Position numbers and translations under genes: made by a program | Notes under the pieces: model-generated | Database searches by the model: none | What the model was told of the DNA's origin: nothing | Seen by the model: only the letters and a program-made list of their open reading frames with translations | Shown here: positions 1 through 9,349 of the stretch, one piece after another | How positions within the stretch are numbered: position 1 is the first letter of the stretch | Layout of the letters: the number at the start of each line of letters is the position of its first letter | Assembly (NCBI GenBank): GCA_963809875.1 | Contig: CAWELC010000006.1 | Coordinates: 186,001 to 250,000 of the forward strand | Reading direction: 5' to 3' | DNA length: 64,000 nucleotides | Origin: JAFGAS01 sp963809875 | Lineage (GTDB): Bacteria; Desulfobacterota; Zymogenia; Zymogenales; Zymogenaceae

Positions 1-1073
1 TCACCATAAGAGGTATTAATATTAGTACGATAATCTTTTAGCGTATTATCATTGAGGGAGTCCCTGCTGTGAAAATAATAACTATAGACTTTTAGGAATT
101 CCGACCTCTTGTATCTCAAACTCGCTCTGATTTTCTCTATATCGTTACTGTATTTTCCCATAACCGCGTGAAACTGAGGTTCAACATATTCGTAGTCAAC
201 GCTAAGATCTAAATAGTTGTAATAAGCGTCAGAATATTCGTAGTATAAGCCTAATCTTAATGCCAATCCATAATAGGTATCTACTTCATGACCTGCACGG
301 TTAGGATTATACCAGCTTATAGCTAATTCACTTTTGATATTAATTGTATTGTCAACTATATTTGGATTACCGAGCGAACCTAATTCAAAATGCAGATTTG
401 TATCGAGAGATAAAACATCATTACAGTAATCGGTTACTATTGTATCTGGGTATAGTTTGGAGACTTCAGTATGAATATAGGAAATGCCGACAAGATAAGC
501 TGGTATTCTTATATAGGCCTTTGGTGTAAATTCTAGTCGTAAACCACCAAATATGTGTTCGAACGTATCTTCTTCGCCATCGCGGTTTCTTCCTCCAAGT
601 ACCTTCATCTTAAATTGAGGGGAAAACTTATACCATCCTCTTATACCTAGGAAAGAATCACTAAAGGTGTAGTTTGTATAGTATTCAAAATTATCTCCAA
701 TACTAATAGCGAATTTGTCTTTCTTAGTTATGCCAAAATATACCTCTAATAGTTCCCAACGCTTATCCAAATCGCCAGTAACGACCTTGTCGGTAGCGTG
801 TCTACCTAACAGATGCAGTTTTAGTATTAGGTCATCTTTTAGGGCTTGGCTAAAATCAATTAGGAGATTCTCATTATAGTGCCAGTTATCCCCAGTCCTC
901 AGATTAATATCAAGGGTGGATTGACTGCGGTTTCCGTACACGGATTCATAATACGTCTTCGATATCTGTAGTTGTATCAAGACGTCCAGCTCCGCCGCCC
1001 ACTCGATGGCGTGCAGGGTCAGCGGAGAAAGGAGGATAATTGAAAGGAAGATGAAAAATAAGACCTTTTTCAT
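1..1073 (-). CDS. Outer-membrane beta-barrel protein, C-terminus beyond window
   Basis: An open frame of about 357 codons runs from an ATG at 1073 to the window edge without a stop. It begins with a typical Sec signal peptide (MKKVLFFIFLSIILLSPLTLHA), with likely cleavage after the LHA. The mature part shows alternating polar and aromatic segments (for example KRWELLEVYFGI, LRLEFTPKAYIRI, YLDLSVDYEYV) with many Tyr and short turns, the look of an outer-membrane beta-barrel. I do not recognise a specific family and there is no substrate evidence. The gene is noticeably more A+T-rich than everything downstream and is preceded by an A+T-rich spacer, which may mean recent acquisition. That this is a real coding gene is clear; the barrel assignment is an inference from composition. 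Confidence 0.7.
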   Translation of the reverse strand, partial: MKKVLFFIFLSIILLSPLTLHAIEWAAELDVLIQLQISKTYYESVYGNRSQSTLDINLRTGDNWHYNENLLIDFSQALKDDLILKLHLLGRHATDKVVTGDLDKRWELLEVYFGITKKDKFAISIGDNFEYYTNYTFSDSFLGIRGWYKFSPQFKMKVLGGRNRDGEEDTFEHIFGGLRLEFTPKAYIRIPAYLVGISYIHTEVSKLYPDTIVTDYCNDVLSLDTNLHFELGSLGNPNIVDNTINIKSELAISWYNPNRAGHEVDTYYGLALRLGLYYEYSDAYYNYLDLSVDYEYVEPQFHAVMGKYSNDIEKIRASLRYKRSEFLKVYSYYFHSRDSLNDNTLKDYRTNINTSYG

Positions 1074-1452
1074 AAATCTCCCCGAATGGGAAGGAATTAA
1101 CGGTCAAGGGAATTGACGAGAACCTATAAAGGAAATTAGGGAATCCTAATTATGGACTGTAGGTTGAACTTTATTACGAGGCAAGTCAAGCAATATTATG
1201 TATGCAAATATAATGTTTATTGATGGTAAATGGGGATGGGGAGGAGAAATGAAGATACAAGAACGATATCAGGAGTTTGCGAGCGTTGACAAGTATATAA
1301 TAATTTTACTATTAGTATGTAACAACTTCGCCGTTATACAAAGTGCATTATCGTACGCCGCCTCTCCAAACGGGTACACGTCGCGGCGGCACCGGGTCCT
1401 TATCCGTGGTTAAATCACCTGCCCAACCGACGACTACGCCGAATCTTGCGTC
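1074..1452. other. Intergenic region with composition change
   Basis: No gene is supported here. The left two-thirds is A+T-rich like the barrel gene; from about 1350 onward the sequence becomes G+C-rich like the rest of the window. A 71-codon open frame on the plus strand (1198-1413) has no ribosome-binding site or recognisable product. It holds the upstream region of the barrel gene and the 3' flank of the GH116-like gene. I see no terminator hairpin or repeat. Confidence 0.5.
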
Positions 1453-4145
1453 CTAACGAGCCTTCTCCGAAAACTCGATCTTCAGCGTCTCGCCCGGCTC
1501 GATCGTTACGGTTGCGTCGAGCACGACCGTGACGGCGCCCCCATACTTTTCGATCCTGCCGGGCAGCTTCAGAACTCCCTTCGAGATCCTCACCTGATCC
1601 CTGGGTCCGCCCGCAGAAAGCGACAGCCGCCCGATCTCCAGCTTCCCGTGCAGCACCGAAAGCTCCGCCCGGGCCGTGCGCTCGGCCACCCGCTGGGAAA
1701 AGGTCCCCCAGCCGGTGCCCGTCGACCAGAAGGTTTTGAAATCATCCGCGCTCACCTTCGGGGCAAACCCGTAGGCTTTTCCCGGCGCGTCAAACGTAAA
1801 GCCCGAGAGCGCGATCACCAGCCCCCAGTTGGCCAGCGCCCGCACGTAGTGGTTGCCGCACTCCACCTCGTTAAACGGGTTGCGGTACCTGCCGTCGTAG
1901 CGCTGTCCTGATCCCCTGACGACCGAGAGCCCTTCGTCGAGCAGCCCCTCGCCGATCAGGTGGACGGCGACCTGGTACTCGAAGCCCGTCATGACCTCGT
2001 CGGCGTAGACGAACGGCAGGCGGGGGCGGCCGCCCTTCGGCCACGTGCAGATGATCATGCCCGCCTCACCCTCCGTGGCAAAGACCCGCTCCGGGTTGGC
2101 ATGGCCGGTGAGGTCGGCCTTCCAGTTGTACTCGGAAGAGCGAGGCCAGCGCCTTTCTCACGTGTGCCTCGTCAAAGAGGCGCCCCAGCCCGAAGAGGCG
2201 CGCCAGCCCCTCTCCGAAGAGCTGGTCTATGAGGCAGCCCGTCCCGAACTGGTACTTCGGCTCGCCGCGCTCGCCCCTTCTCCTGCCCGCCCATGGATAC
2301 GTCCGTCGCAGACCGGGGAGAGGCGGTCCGCATTCGGCTCGATCCTCTGGATATAATACTCGCCGTTGAAGAGCTCCCTGTCCATCCAGGCCGCACCCCG
2401 CCGGGCCAGCGCCTCGTAGCCGGCGGCCGTATCCTCCTGCCCCATCTCGCGCGCCATCCGGGCGCCCGCCATAAGCGCCCCGACGTAGAGGCTTCCCATC
2501 ATCGTGTTGGGGCCGTAGAACTCGATGTCGTAGGTGTTGTGCTGGAGGCCCTCCATGACCCCGTCTTTATCGGCGTCCCAATACTTCCAGGCGTATTCGA
2601 GGGATTTCTTGACGGGGGGCCACATCCGTTGGAGCCACTCGCCGGTCGCCCGTGAGCAGGTAGTCGCGCCATATCCGCATGACCCCGCCCATCTGGCCGT
2701 CTGCCGCGGGGTGGAACCGCTCCCCCAGCCCGGACGTCCCGGCAAGCGTGGTCTCCTCGGCCGCTGAGCCCCAGCGGCACCGAGGTCCGAAAGGCCATCC
2801 GACCGTCGTCGCCCAGGTTAAACCGATACTCGGCCTCCCGCATGGAGCGCTCCAGCGCCGGGAAGAGGAAGGCCAGCGTCTGGGCGTAGTTCCAGACGTG
2901 GGTGCACGACCCCTCGCAGCAGCCGTCGCCGCAGTGGCACCCCTCGAACGAATAGAAGGTGCCGTCCTCAAGCCTGATGCAGGTGGTGGAGCGGATCGTG
3001 GCGATCTGGCTCGAGACGGCGTCCAGCACGTAGTCGGGAAGGGTCGAGGAAAAGAGCGCGTCGTGAAATTTCCTCGTCTGTGCCAGCAGCCGGTCGTGGT
3101 GCTCGGCAAGAAAGGCGGCGGCACTCAGCGCATCGGGGAAACGGCGGGCGTAATAGTTGGGCCAGCGCGGCTTTTGGGCCTGGGCCGTCCCGTCCGGCCC
3201 CGTCCCGGTCACGTCGGGCCGCCAGTATCCCTCCATCGTGGGAAACGACCAGGTGACGAAAAGCGGCAGCGTCAGTGGTTTCGCCCCGGCCCCACCACCG
3301 CCTTCATCCCCAGCGTCGCGATGTCGCCCACCAGCGGCGGGATAGGTTCGGTCGACGACCTCACCGGTCGTCCTCACCTCGTCCCAGAAGGTCAGGAGGT
3401 TTTCGAACCACGCCCCCCGCACCCAGGCGCGGGTGTAGGTGACGTCCTTGTGCGGGGTGAACATCCCCATCGACCCCCAGCGGGGCGATTCGGGCTTCTG
3501 TTTCTCGGTGGCCATGAGGATGCCGCGCACTCCGTCCCGATCGACGTATTCGTTGTAGTTGGTGAAATCCCCGTCCACAATATTGTGCATGTTGAAGAGC
3601 ACGGTCGCCGAGACCGGCGCCTTGCCCGGGTTCTTCAACGTAAAGAGGAAGACGGCCCCGGGGATCGAGCTGTCATCCTCGTTGTGGGGGACCAGCGGGT
3701 TATAGGCGGTCAGGGTCACGCCGAGCGGTACGTCGGGGTCTTCGAACTCGATCTCGGCAAACGGGTAGCGCCCCGTGAAACGGGCTTTCTTCATGTGGGG
3801 AAGGCCCGTTCCCGTGAGGCGGTTGGCGCCGAAGCCGGTTCCGGAAAAGAGGCCGGGGCCGGCCCCCGCCAGCGTCCGCATGGGCCGCTCGGCCAGCACC
3901 TTCGTGACGGGATCCTTTTCCTGTTCCCTGGCCCACAGGGTGAAGAAGGAAAAGGCGTTGATGCTCCCCTTATTGGGCCGGTTCTGGATCTCCCAGTCGA
4001 TCAGCTGGCCGCGGCCCGTCAGCGATATCGTGCCGGTGCCGATGCCGCCCAACCCGAAAGCCACTTCGTCCAGGTACGGGCCTTCTTTCGGTTTCGGCGG
4101 TCCGAAGGTCATGAGGTCTTTCGACCGATAGGGTTTGGATTCCAT
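1453..4145 (-). CDS. GH116-family glycoside hydrolase (glucosylceramidase-like), frameshifted
   Basis: The pieces together encode a protein of about 890 residues resembling GH116/DUF608 beta-glucosidases of the non-lysosomal glucosylceramidase (GBA2) type. The N-terminal beta-sandwich starts at MESKPYRSKDL (ATG 4145, GAGG 8 nt upstream) with the glycine-rich FGLGGIGTGTISL motif. The alpha/alpha-barrel region carries HVWNYAQTLAFLFPALE and NTYDIEFYGPNTMMGSLY; the Asp of NTYD fits the family acid/base position. The C-terminal part includes FVYADEVMTGFEYQVA and ends KIEFSEKAR at 1453. The frame changes at least six times: a compensating pair near 3355 and 3285, then near 2762, 2640, 2285 and 2131. 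Family sequence resumes after every change, so sequence error is more likely than decay, although a pseudogene cannot be excluded. No signal peptide is seen. Confidence 0.75.
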
Positions 4146-4233
4146 GGCGGGCCTCGCATAAAACTTCTGAGCCACTATACCATATGAGCGTCGGCTTTGG
4201 CTCCCCCTATTTTGCGGCTGTCGGAAAAAATCC

Positions 4234-4262
4234 TTGTATATCGGGACTCTATCGGATACAAT
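4234..4262 (+). promoter_or_regulatory. Candidate sigma-70 promoter of the ilv operon
   Basis: TTGTAT (4234-4239), a 17-base spacer and TACAAT (4257-4262) match the sigma-70 pattern 4/6 and 5/6. It is the best match in the 317-base gap before ilvB and would leave a leader of about 190 bases. Within the leader GGTCCAGTAC occurs twice, separated by two bases, near 4390-4412. I find no convincing T-box, leader peptide or strong terminator in it. Confidence 0.45.
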
Positions 4263-4462
4263 TTGAAAAATATCCGGCTGTATCCGGTGCCCACGAGGGC
4301 TTTTCGGAAGCCTCTTGGTCCTCGGGTGTTTATGTGGCCGGAGTGTTGGCGCATCCTCCGATCGCTGTCGACAGGGCAACGCGGCGGATGGTCCAGTACA
4401 CGGTCCAGTACGCGCTGCCCCTTCGGGGTTGGGCCGGTGATCCCCGGAAGGTGAGAGAGAAG

Positions 4463-6100
4463 ATGAAAAAGATTCGCGGCGCCGATATCCTCATCGAGGC
4501 CCTCCTGGCGGAAGGGGTCAAGGTCGCCTTCGGCTACCCCGGCGGGGCGATCCTGCCCCTCTACGACCGGCTGTGCGACTGTCCCATCCGGCACATCCTG
4601 GTGCGGCACGAGCAGGGAGCGGCCCACATGGCCGACGGGTATGCCCGCGCCTCGGGCTCCGTGGGCGTGGCGATCGCCACCAGCGGCCCCGGCTCCACGA
4701 ACCTGGTCACGGGACTTGCCACCGCCTACCTTGACTCGTCGCCCGTCGTGGCCATCACCGGCCAGGTGGAGCGCCGCTTCATCGGCACCGACGCCTTCCA
4801 GGAAGTGGACATCGTCGGGATCACCGTCCCCATTACCAAGCACAACGAACACATCATGTCGGCCGCCGAAATCTACGGGGCGGTCAGGCGGGCCTTTTAC
4901 CTTGCCCGAAACGGGAGGCCGGGCCCGGTGCTCCTGGATATTCCCAAGGACGTCCTGGAGGAAGAAGCCCCCTTCGACCCCCTCCAGGAGGTACAAATCG
5001 AGGGGTATAACCCGATCGTGGAGGGGCACGGCGGCCAGATCAAGCGGGCGGCAAAGCTCCTGGGCCAGGCGAAGTCCCCCGTCATCGTGGCCGGCGGCGG
5101 GGTGATCAGGTCGCGGGCGACCGACGAGCTGCTGCGGCTCTCGCGGCTGTTGGGGGCGCCGATCCTCACGACCCTCATGGGAAAGTCGGCCGTTCCCCAG
5201 GATTTCGAATACTACCTCGGGATGATCGGGATGCACGGCAGCAAGACGGCGGTCCAGACGCTTATGGGGGCTGACGTCATCGCGGCGGTGGGGGCGCGCT
5301 TCGGGGATCGGGCCGTCCTCTCCTACAAGAAATTCGAGAAGCTTGCCCGCTTCGTCCAGATAGACATCGACCCGGCCGAGATCGAGAAGACCGTCGAGGT
5401 GGATATCCCCATCGTCGGGGACGCGAAGAAGGTCCTCCACGAGATCAACAACCGGCTGGCCAAGGACGAGGGGGAGCCGCTTGTCCCCAAGGCCCCGCCG
5501 CAGGCCGGCCTCGAGCGCTACGAGATGACCGGGCAGCTTTCCATCCCCGGCGTGGTGCAGACGCTGTCTGACATGGGCGGCGACTGCGTCGTCGTCACGG
5601 ACGTGGGGCGCCACCAGATATGGGCCGCCAAATATTATAACAGCCCAAAGCTTCCCATCGGGCTCTTTATCACTTCGGGGGGGCTGGGGACGATGGGCTT
5701 CGGGCTGCCCGCGGCCCTCGGGGCGAAGCTCGCCGATCCCGCGAAACGGGTCGTCCTGATCACCGGGGACGGGAGCTTTCTCATGAACATCCAGGAGCTG
5801 GCCACCTCCAGCCAGCACAAGATTCCGATCCTGGCGGTGGTCATGAACGACCACCACCTCGGGATGATTCGTCAGCTTCAGGACACCTTTTACAAGAAGA
5901 AGCACGTGGAGTGCGTCTTCCCGGCCGACGTGGACTACGTCGGCGTGGCGCGGTCCATGGGGCTTGACGGGACGCGGGTGACCGATATCGGCCAGGTAAA
6001 TGACGCCGTGGAGCGGGGGCTCGCCTCCGACCGAACCTTCGTCGTTGAGTGCATCATCGAGTCCCAGGAGAATATTCCGTATCAATCATATGAGGAATGA
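4463..6100 (+). CDS. ilvB: Acetolactate synthase, large catalytic subunit
   Basis: Thiamine-diphosphate enzyme that condenses two pyruvates to acetolactate, or pyruvate with 2-oxobutyrate, the first common step of valine, leucine and isoleucine synthesis. The 545-residue product has the N-terminal pyrimidine-binding domain with GYPGGAILPLYD and the conserved Glu in RHEQGAAHMADGYARASG. A central FAD-type domain follows, then a C-terminal pyrophosphate domain with GDGSFLMNIQEL and NDHHLGMIRQL. The frame is open further upstream, but ATG 4463 fits the family N-terminus (KKIRGADILIEALLAEGV) and has a GAGAGA-type ribosome site. The regulatory subunit follows after 16 bases, so the two are co-transcribed. 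Length and motifs are complete. Confidence 0.96.
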   Translation: MKKIRGADILIEALLAEGVKVAFGYPGGAILPLYDRLCDCPIRHILVRHEQGAAHMADGYARASGSVGVAIATSGPGSTNLVTGLATAYLDSSPVVAITGQVERRFIGTDAFQEVDIVGITVPITKHNEHIMSAAEIYGAVRRAFYLARNGRPGPVLLDIPKDVLEEEAPFDPLQEVQIEGYNPIVEGHGGQIKRAAKLLGQAKSPVIVAGGGVIRSRATDELLRLSRLLGAPILTTLMGKSAVPQDFEYYLGMIGMHGSKTAVQTLMGADVIAAVGARFGDRAVLSYKKFEKLARFVQIDIDPAEIEKTVEVDIPIVGDAKKVLHEINNRLAKDEGEPLVPKAPPQAGLERYEMTGQLSIPGVVQTLSDMGGDCVVVTDVGRHQIWAAKYYNSPKLPIGLFITSGGLGTMGFGLPAALGAKLADPAKRVVLITGDGSFLMNIQELATSSQHKIPILAVVMNDHHLGMIRQLQDTFYKKKHVECVFPADVDYVGVARSMGLDGTRVTDIGQVNDAVERGLASDRTFVVECIIESQENIPYQSYEE

Positions 6101-6116
6101 ACCCGGGAGCACGACC

Positions 6117-6635
6117 ATGCAGAAGATCATTTCGATACTCGTGGAAGACAGGCCGGGCGTCCTGATGCGCATCGCCGGTCTCTTCTACCGCCGGGGCTTC
6201 AACATCGACGCCCTGACGGTGGGCAGGACCGAGATCCCCGGCAAGAGCCGCTTTACCATCACGGTCAACGGCGACGAGGCGGTCCTCGAACAGGTCAGGA
6301 AACAGGTTCAGAAGGTGCTGAACGTCCACCGGACCGCCGAGCACGACAGCAAGAACTCACAGCTTCGCGAGTACGCCCTCATCAAGATCAACTTCACCGA
6401 GAGCACCAAGACCGAGATCCTGCACCTGGTTGATTTCTTTCGGGGCAGGGTCATCGATATCTTCGACGGGGCGGCTATCGTCGAGATCGCCGAGGAGGAG
6501 TCCCGCATCGACGCCTTCATGGAGCGGCTCATCCCCTACGGGGTCGTCGAGTCGCTGAGGACCGGAAAGGTATCGATGTACCGCGGCAAGAAGTCGCTCT
6601 CGGCCCCCACGAAGGTGGTCAAGCTGGCGGGCTAG
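6117..6635 (+). CDS. ilvN: Acetolactate synthase, small regulatory subunit
   Basis: Regulatory partner of the upstream large subunit; it activates the enzyme and confers feedback inhibition by valine. The 172-residue product has an N-terminal ACT domain (ISILVEDRPGVLMRIAGLF, then RRGFNIDALTVG) and the C-terminal ALS_ss_C domain (YALIKINF, then IDIFDGAAIVEIAEEESRIDAFM). ATG 6117 begins MQKIISILVED, exactly at the family start, although the frame is open upstream inside ilvB. It is the middle gene of a three-gene ilv operon whose third member is a second ACT-domain small subunit. Confidence 0.95.
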   Translation: MQKIISILVEDRPGVLMRIAGLFYRRGFNIDALTVGRTEIPGKSRFTITVNGDEAVLEQVRKQVQKVLNVHRTAEHDSKNSQLREYALIKINFTESTKTEILHLVDFFRGRVIDIFDGAAIVEIAEEESRIDAFMERLIPYGVVESLRTGKVSMYRGKKSLSAPTKVVKLAG

Positions 6636-6770
6636 CCGTCCCGTGAGACGCCGTCCCGCGGAAGGGGCGGGCGGCCCCGGGGGCGAGGAGGCTACGGGCA
6701 TTTACCGCGGCCGGGCGGGCCTGTATCTCGGGAAAATCCCGCCGCCACCGTCGGTTTGTAGGGAATAAAG

Positions 6771-7310
6771 ATGGATAAGAAGATCGACCGGATGCTGAGG
6801 ATCTACCCGAAGGAACAGGAAAAGGAGTATACCCTCTACATCCTCTGCGAGAATAAGCCCGGCGTGACCGCCAATGTCAGCAACGTCATCTCCCGCCGCG
6901 GCTTCAACATCACCTCGTTCATCGGCGCCGGCACCATGACCGACGACGTCTACAAGATCATCATCAAGCTCTGCGCCACCCCGACGGGCCTGAAGGGAAT
7001 CGTCAAGCAGATCGCCAAGCTCATTAATATAATAGAGGTCAAGGACTCCATGACCAACGAGTTCATCGAGTACGAGATGGTCATGGTGAAGCTTGCCTAT
7101 TCTCCCCAGACCCACGGAGACATCTTTCAGGTCGTCAACCACTACTACGGCGAGATCGTGGACCTTTCCGACGACAGGCTGACGGTGGGCTTCACCGGGA
7201 CGCCCGCCAAGCTCGATACGATCCTTGCGCTTATCAGGCATTTCGGGATCCTGGATATCGTCAAGTCGGGGATCGCCGTCATGAGGAAGCACGAGGAAAA
7301 CGGCATCTGA
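6771..7310 (+). CDS. Second acetolactate synthase small subunit-like ACT protein
   Basis: A 179-residue paralogue of the preceding gene. It keeps the ACT-domain signature (LCENKPGVTANVSNVISRRG, then FNITSFIGAGTM) and the C-terminal layout (EYEMVMVKLAY, then YGEIVDLSDDRLTVGFTGTP, ending in an FGILDIVKSG helix). It has an extra charged N-terminal extension (MDKKIDRMLRIYPKEQEKEY). Sequence similarity to the first copy is modest, so this is an old duplication rather than a recent one. It may form a hetero-oligomeric regulatory subunit or sense a different effector. It is separated from ilvN by 135 bases that hold no gene and is probably in the same operon. Confidence 0.85.
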   Translation: MDKKIDRMLRIYPKEQEKEYTLYILCENKPGVTANVSNVISRRGFNITSFIGAGTMTDDVYKIIIKLCATPTGLKGIVKQIAKLINIIEVKDSMTNEFIEYEMVMVKLAYSPQTHGDIFQVVNHYYGEIVDLSDDRLTVGFTGTPAKLDTILALIRHFGILDIVKSGIAVMRKHEENGI

Positions 7311-7463
7311 GGCGCTTCTCCCGCCCTCACCGGGGCACCGTCGGAAAGAGGGGACCGATTAGCCGCACCCGTCCCTGAAGGTTCCTCGATAGCCGGATTG
7401 ACTCCCAGAGGATTATAGAGAAAAACCTTTCTTCCCCGCTCCTGTTTGCGGTTCAGACCTGTT

Positions 7464-8294
7464 ATGGAAAAAGAGATCCTGATCCCCATCCTCATCACCG
7501 TTGCCGCGGGGCTGGCCACCGGCATCGGGAGCGTTGCGGCGCTTTTCGTCAGACAATTCAAACATACCTATCTCTCCCTGATGCTCGGCTTTTCGGCCGG
7601 GGTCATGCTCTACGTCGCGTTCGTGGACCTGCTGGGAAAATCCATCGCCGAGATCGGCGCGCTCCCGAGCAACATCTGTTTTTTTGCGGGGATTATCGTC
7701 ATCGCGCTGCTCGAGCGGCTCATCCCCCATGCCTATCTGGGGGAAGGAGACGGGGACGAGGCGTTTCCGGCAGAGGCCGACGAGGTGAGGATGCACCACC
7801 GTCACGGCAAACGCGGTTTTCGCGGAGGAAGCGACCCGGAAGAACGGCGCCTGATGAACGCCGGCGTCATGACGGCGGCGGGTATCGCCATCCACAACTT
7901 CCCTGAGGGGATGGCGGTCCTCTTTACCTCGATGCACGACCTGACGATCGGAATCTCACTGGCCGTCGCGATCGCCCTGCACAATATTCCGGAAGGGATC
8001 GCGGTCTCGATGCCGATCTATTACGCGACCAGGAGCAGGAAGAAGGCCTTCCTCTATTCGTTTTTCTCCGGAGTGACGGAGCCCGTGGGCGCGGTCTTCG
8101 GTTATCTGCTTCTTTCCCCTTTCCTCTCGGAGTCGATCCTGATGGGCACGCTCTCGGCCGTGGCGGGGATTATGGTCTTCATCTCTTTTGACGAGCTGCT
8201 TCCCGTTTCTTTTGCCCGCGGCGAGGAGCACCTGGCGATCGGCGGGGTCTTCGTCGGGATGGCGGTGATGGCGCTGTCGTTGGCGATCCTCTAG
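7464..8294 (+). CDS. zupT: ZIP-family zinc/divalent metal transporter
   Basis: Inner-membrane importer of Zn2+ and other divalent cations. The 276-residue product has about eight membrane helices and the two diagnostic metal-site motifs in helices 4 and 5: IHNFPEGMAVLF and LHNIPEGIAVSMPIYYA. Between helices 3 and 4 lies a charged, His-containing cytoplasmic loop (MHHRHGKRG) typical of ZIP proteins. ATG 7464 is chosen because the preceding in-frame codons lie in the leader and the first helix begins shortly after MEKEILI. It is a stand-alone gene, and no metal-regulator site was recognised upstream. Confidence 0.92.
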   Translation: MEKEILIPILITVAAGLATGIGSVAALFVRQFKHTYLSLMLGFSAGVMLYVAFVDLLGKSIAEIGALPSNICFFAGIIVIALLERLIPHAYLGEGDGDEAFPAEADEVRMHHRHGKRGFRGGSDPEERRLMNAGVMTAAGIAIHNFPEGMAVLFTSMHDLTIGISLAVAIALHNIPEGIAVSMPIYYATRSRKKAFLYSFFSGVTEPVGAVFGYLLLSPFLSESILMGTLSAVAGIMVFISFDELLPVSFARGEEHLAIGGVFVGMAVMALSLAIL

Positions 8295-8365
8295 GGCTCT
8301 CAGGGAAGCGTCGGGACTATCCCGGGCGCGGTCTGCACCTCGGTCGTGCCAAACAGGGGGTAATC

Positions 8366-9148
8366 GTGATAATCAGGATGTATAAGCGCCATCTTCCGGC
8401 CCTCCTGATCATGATGGTGACGATCGGGTCATGGCTCGCCGAGCTCCCTTTTCTGCCCGACCCCCTGACCGTTTACTGCTCCTTTTCGAAGGTCCCCGTC
8501 TTTTCCGGAGAGCCGATAGTCCCGTTCATCGCGATGTGCGGTTTCATGACGATCGCCCACCTTGTCATCGTTTCGCTGGATCTCTTCCTTTTTGCCCGGG
8601 TGGTGCCGGGATACATCATGGCTGTGGTTGACTGGATCGTGGAGGGGAGCGCGGGGATAGTGTATCTCTCCATCCTGGCAAGCGCCGCCGGCCTCGTTCC
8701 CGGATGCGCCGCCGGGCTGGTGGGAGGCGGCGCTCTGATGCTCATCGTCCTGGGGGCCCTCTACCGGAGGGCCCGGGAATCCGTCGAAAGAGAGGCGGAG
8801 CCGCTGTCCAACTCCTCTTATTTCGAGCGCGTCAGGCCGTCTCTCCTCTCGAGGGTCATCTTTTTTGTGTCGCCCCTGTTTCCTTCATATATCATAATCA
8901 TTCCCGAGGGGATCAGGATTATCGGCGTGCTCTATGACGTCACCTATCCCTGGGACCGGATCGAGGCCGTGAGGCAGGGAGGTTTGGCGACCTTCTTCTC
9001 CAATCGTCCCATCAAGCTGAACCAGACCCTCTCCAACACGGTCGAGATCCGTCTGAAAGATCGGAGGAGCTACCCGGTGATTTCGGTTGGGGAGCGAGAG
9101 CGGTTTCTGGAGATAACGTCCCGATTCCTGGAAAAGGGACGAGTATGA
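8366..9148 (+). CDS. Membrane protein of unknown function
   Basis: A 260-residue protein that I do not recognise. The first ~130 residues contain four hydrophobic stretches likely to be membrane helices (from LPALLIMMVTIGSWLAELPF to LVGGGALMLIVLGALY). A soluble C-terminal domain follows, with a further hydrophobic segment (IFFVSPLFPSYIIII) and a beta-rich part reading IRIIGVLYDVTYPWDRIEAV that resembles PH-like bacterial membrane-anchored domains. This resemblance is weak. The GTG at 8366 is preferred because AGGGGG lies six bases upstream; an ATG four codons later is the alternative. The gene is in the same direction as zupT with a 71-base gap. Confidence 0.7.
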   Translation: MIIRMYKRHLPALLIMMVTIGSWLAELPFLPDPLTVYCSFSKVPVFSGEPIVPFIAMCGFMTIAHLVIVSLDLFLFARVVPGYIMAVVDWIVEGSAGIVYLSILASAAGLVPGCAAGLVGGGALMLIVLGALYRRARESVEREAEPLSNSSYFERVRPSLLSRVIFFVSPLFPSYIIIIPEGIRIIGVLYDVTYPWDRIEAVRQGGLATFFSNRPIKLNQTLSNTVEIRLKDRRSYPVISVGERERFLEITSRFLEKGRV

Positions 9149-9349
9149 ATGCGTGTTTCTCACGCCCGCCCTCGTATCTCGTATCCATGTCAACTGATCT
9201 GAGAGTCACTCCACAGCCAAGAGATCAAGGTCCCCAAAAATGGCCGGAATGTGATGCACACTACTTTTTTCGACGATGCATCGTATACACTTTGAGAGCA
9301 ATTCTTCTCGATAATAGTAGCCTTATTTTGCGTAACGGAGGTTATAGGC

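Noticed and set aside
1198..1413. 71-codon open frame on the plus strand
   Set aside because: No ribosome site, no recognisable protein, and it crosses the composition change; treated as intergenic.
2679..4187. 502-codon plus-strand open frame
   Set aside because: Lies antisense to the GH116-like gene, is rich in Arg/Gly/Pro and has no family features; a shadow of high-G+C coding sequence.
4270..4462. T-box or leader-peptide attenuator before ilvB
   Set aside because: No T-box core, no run of branched-chain amino acid codons after a start site, and only a tiny hairpin near 4420; not supported.
4175..6085. 636-codon minus-strand open frame
   Set aside because: Antisense shadow of ilvB, whose own motifs are complete.
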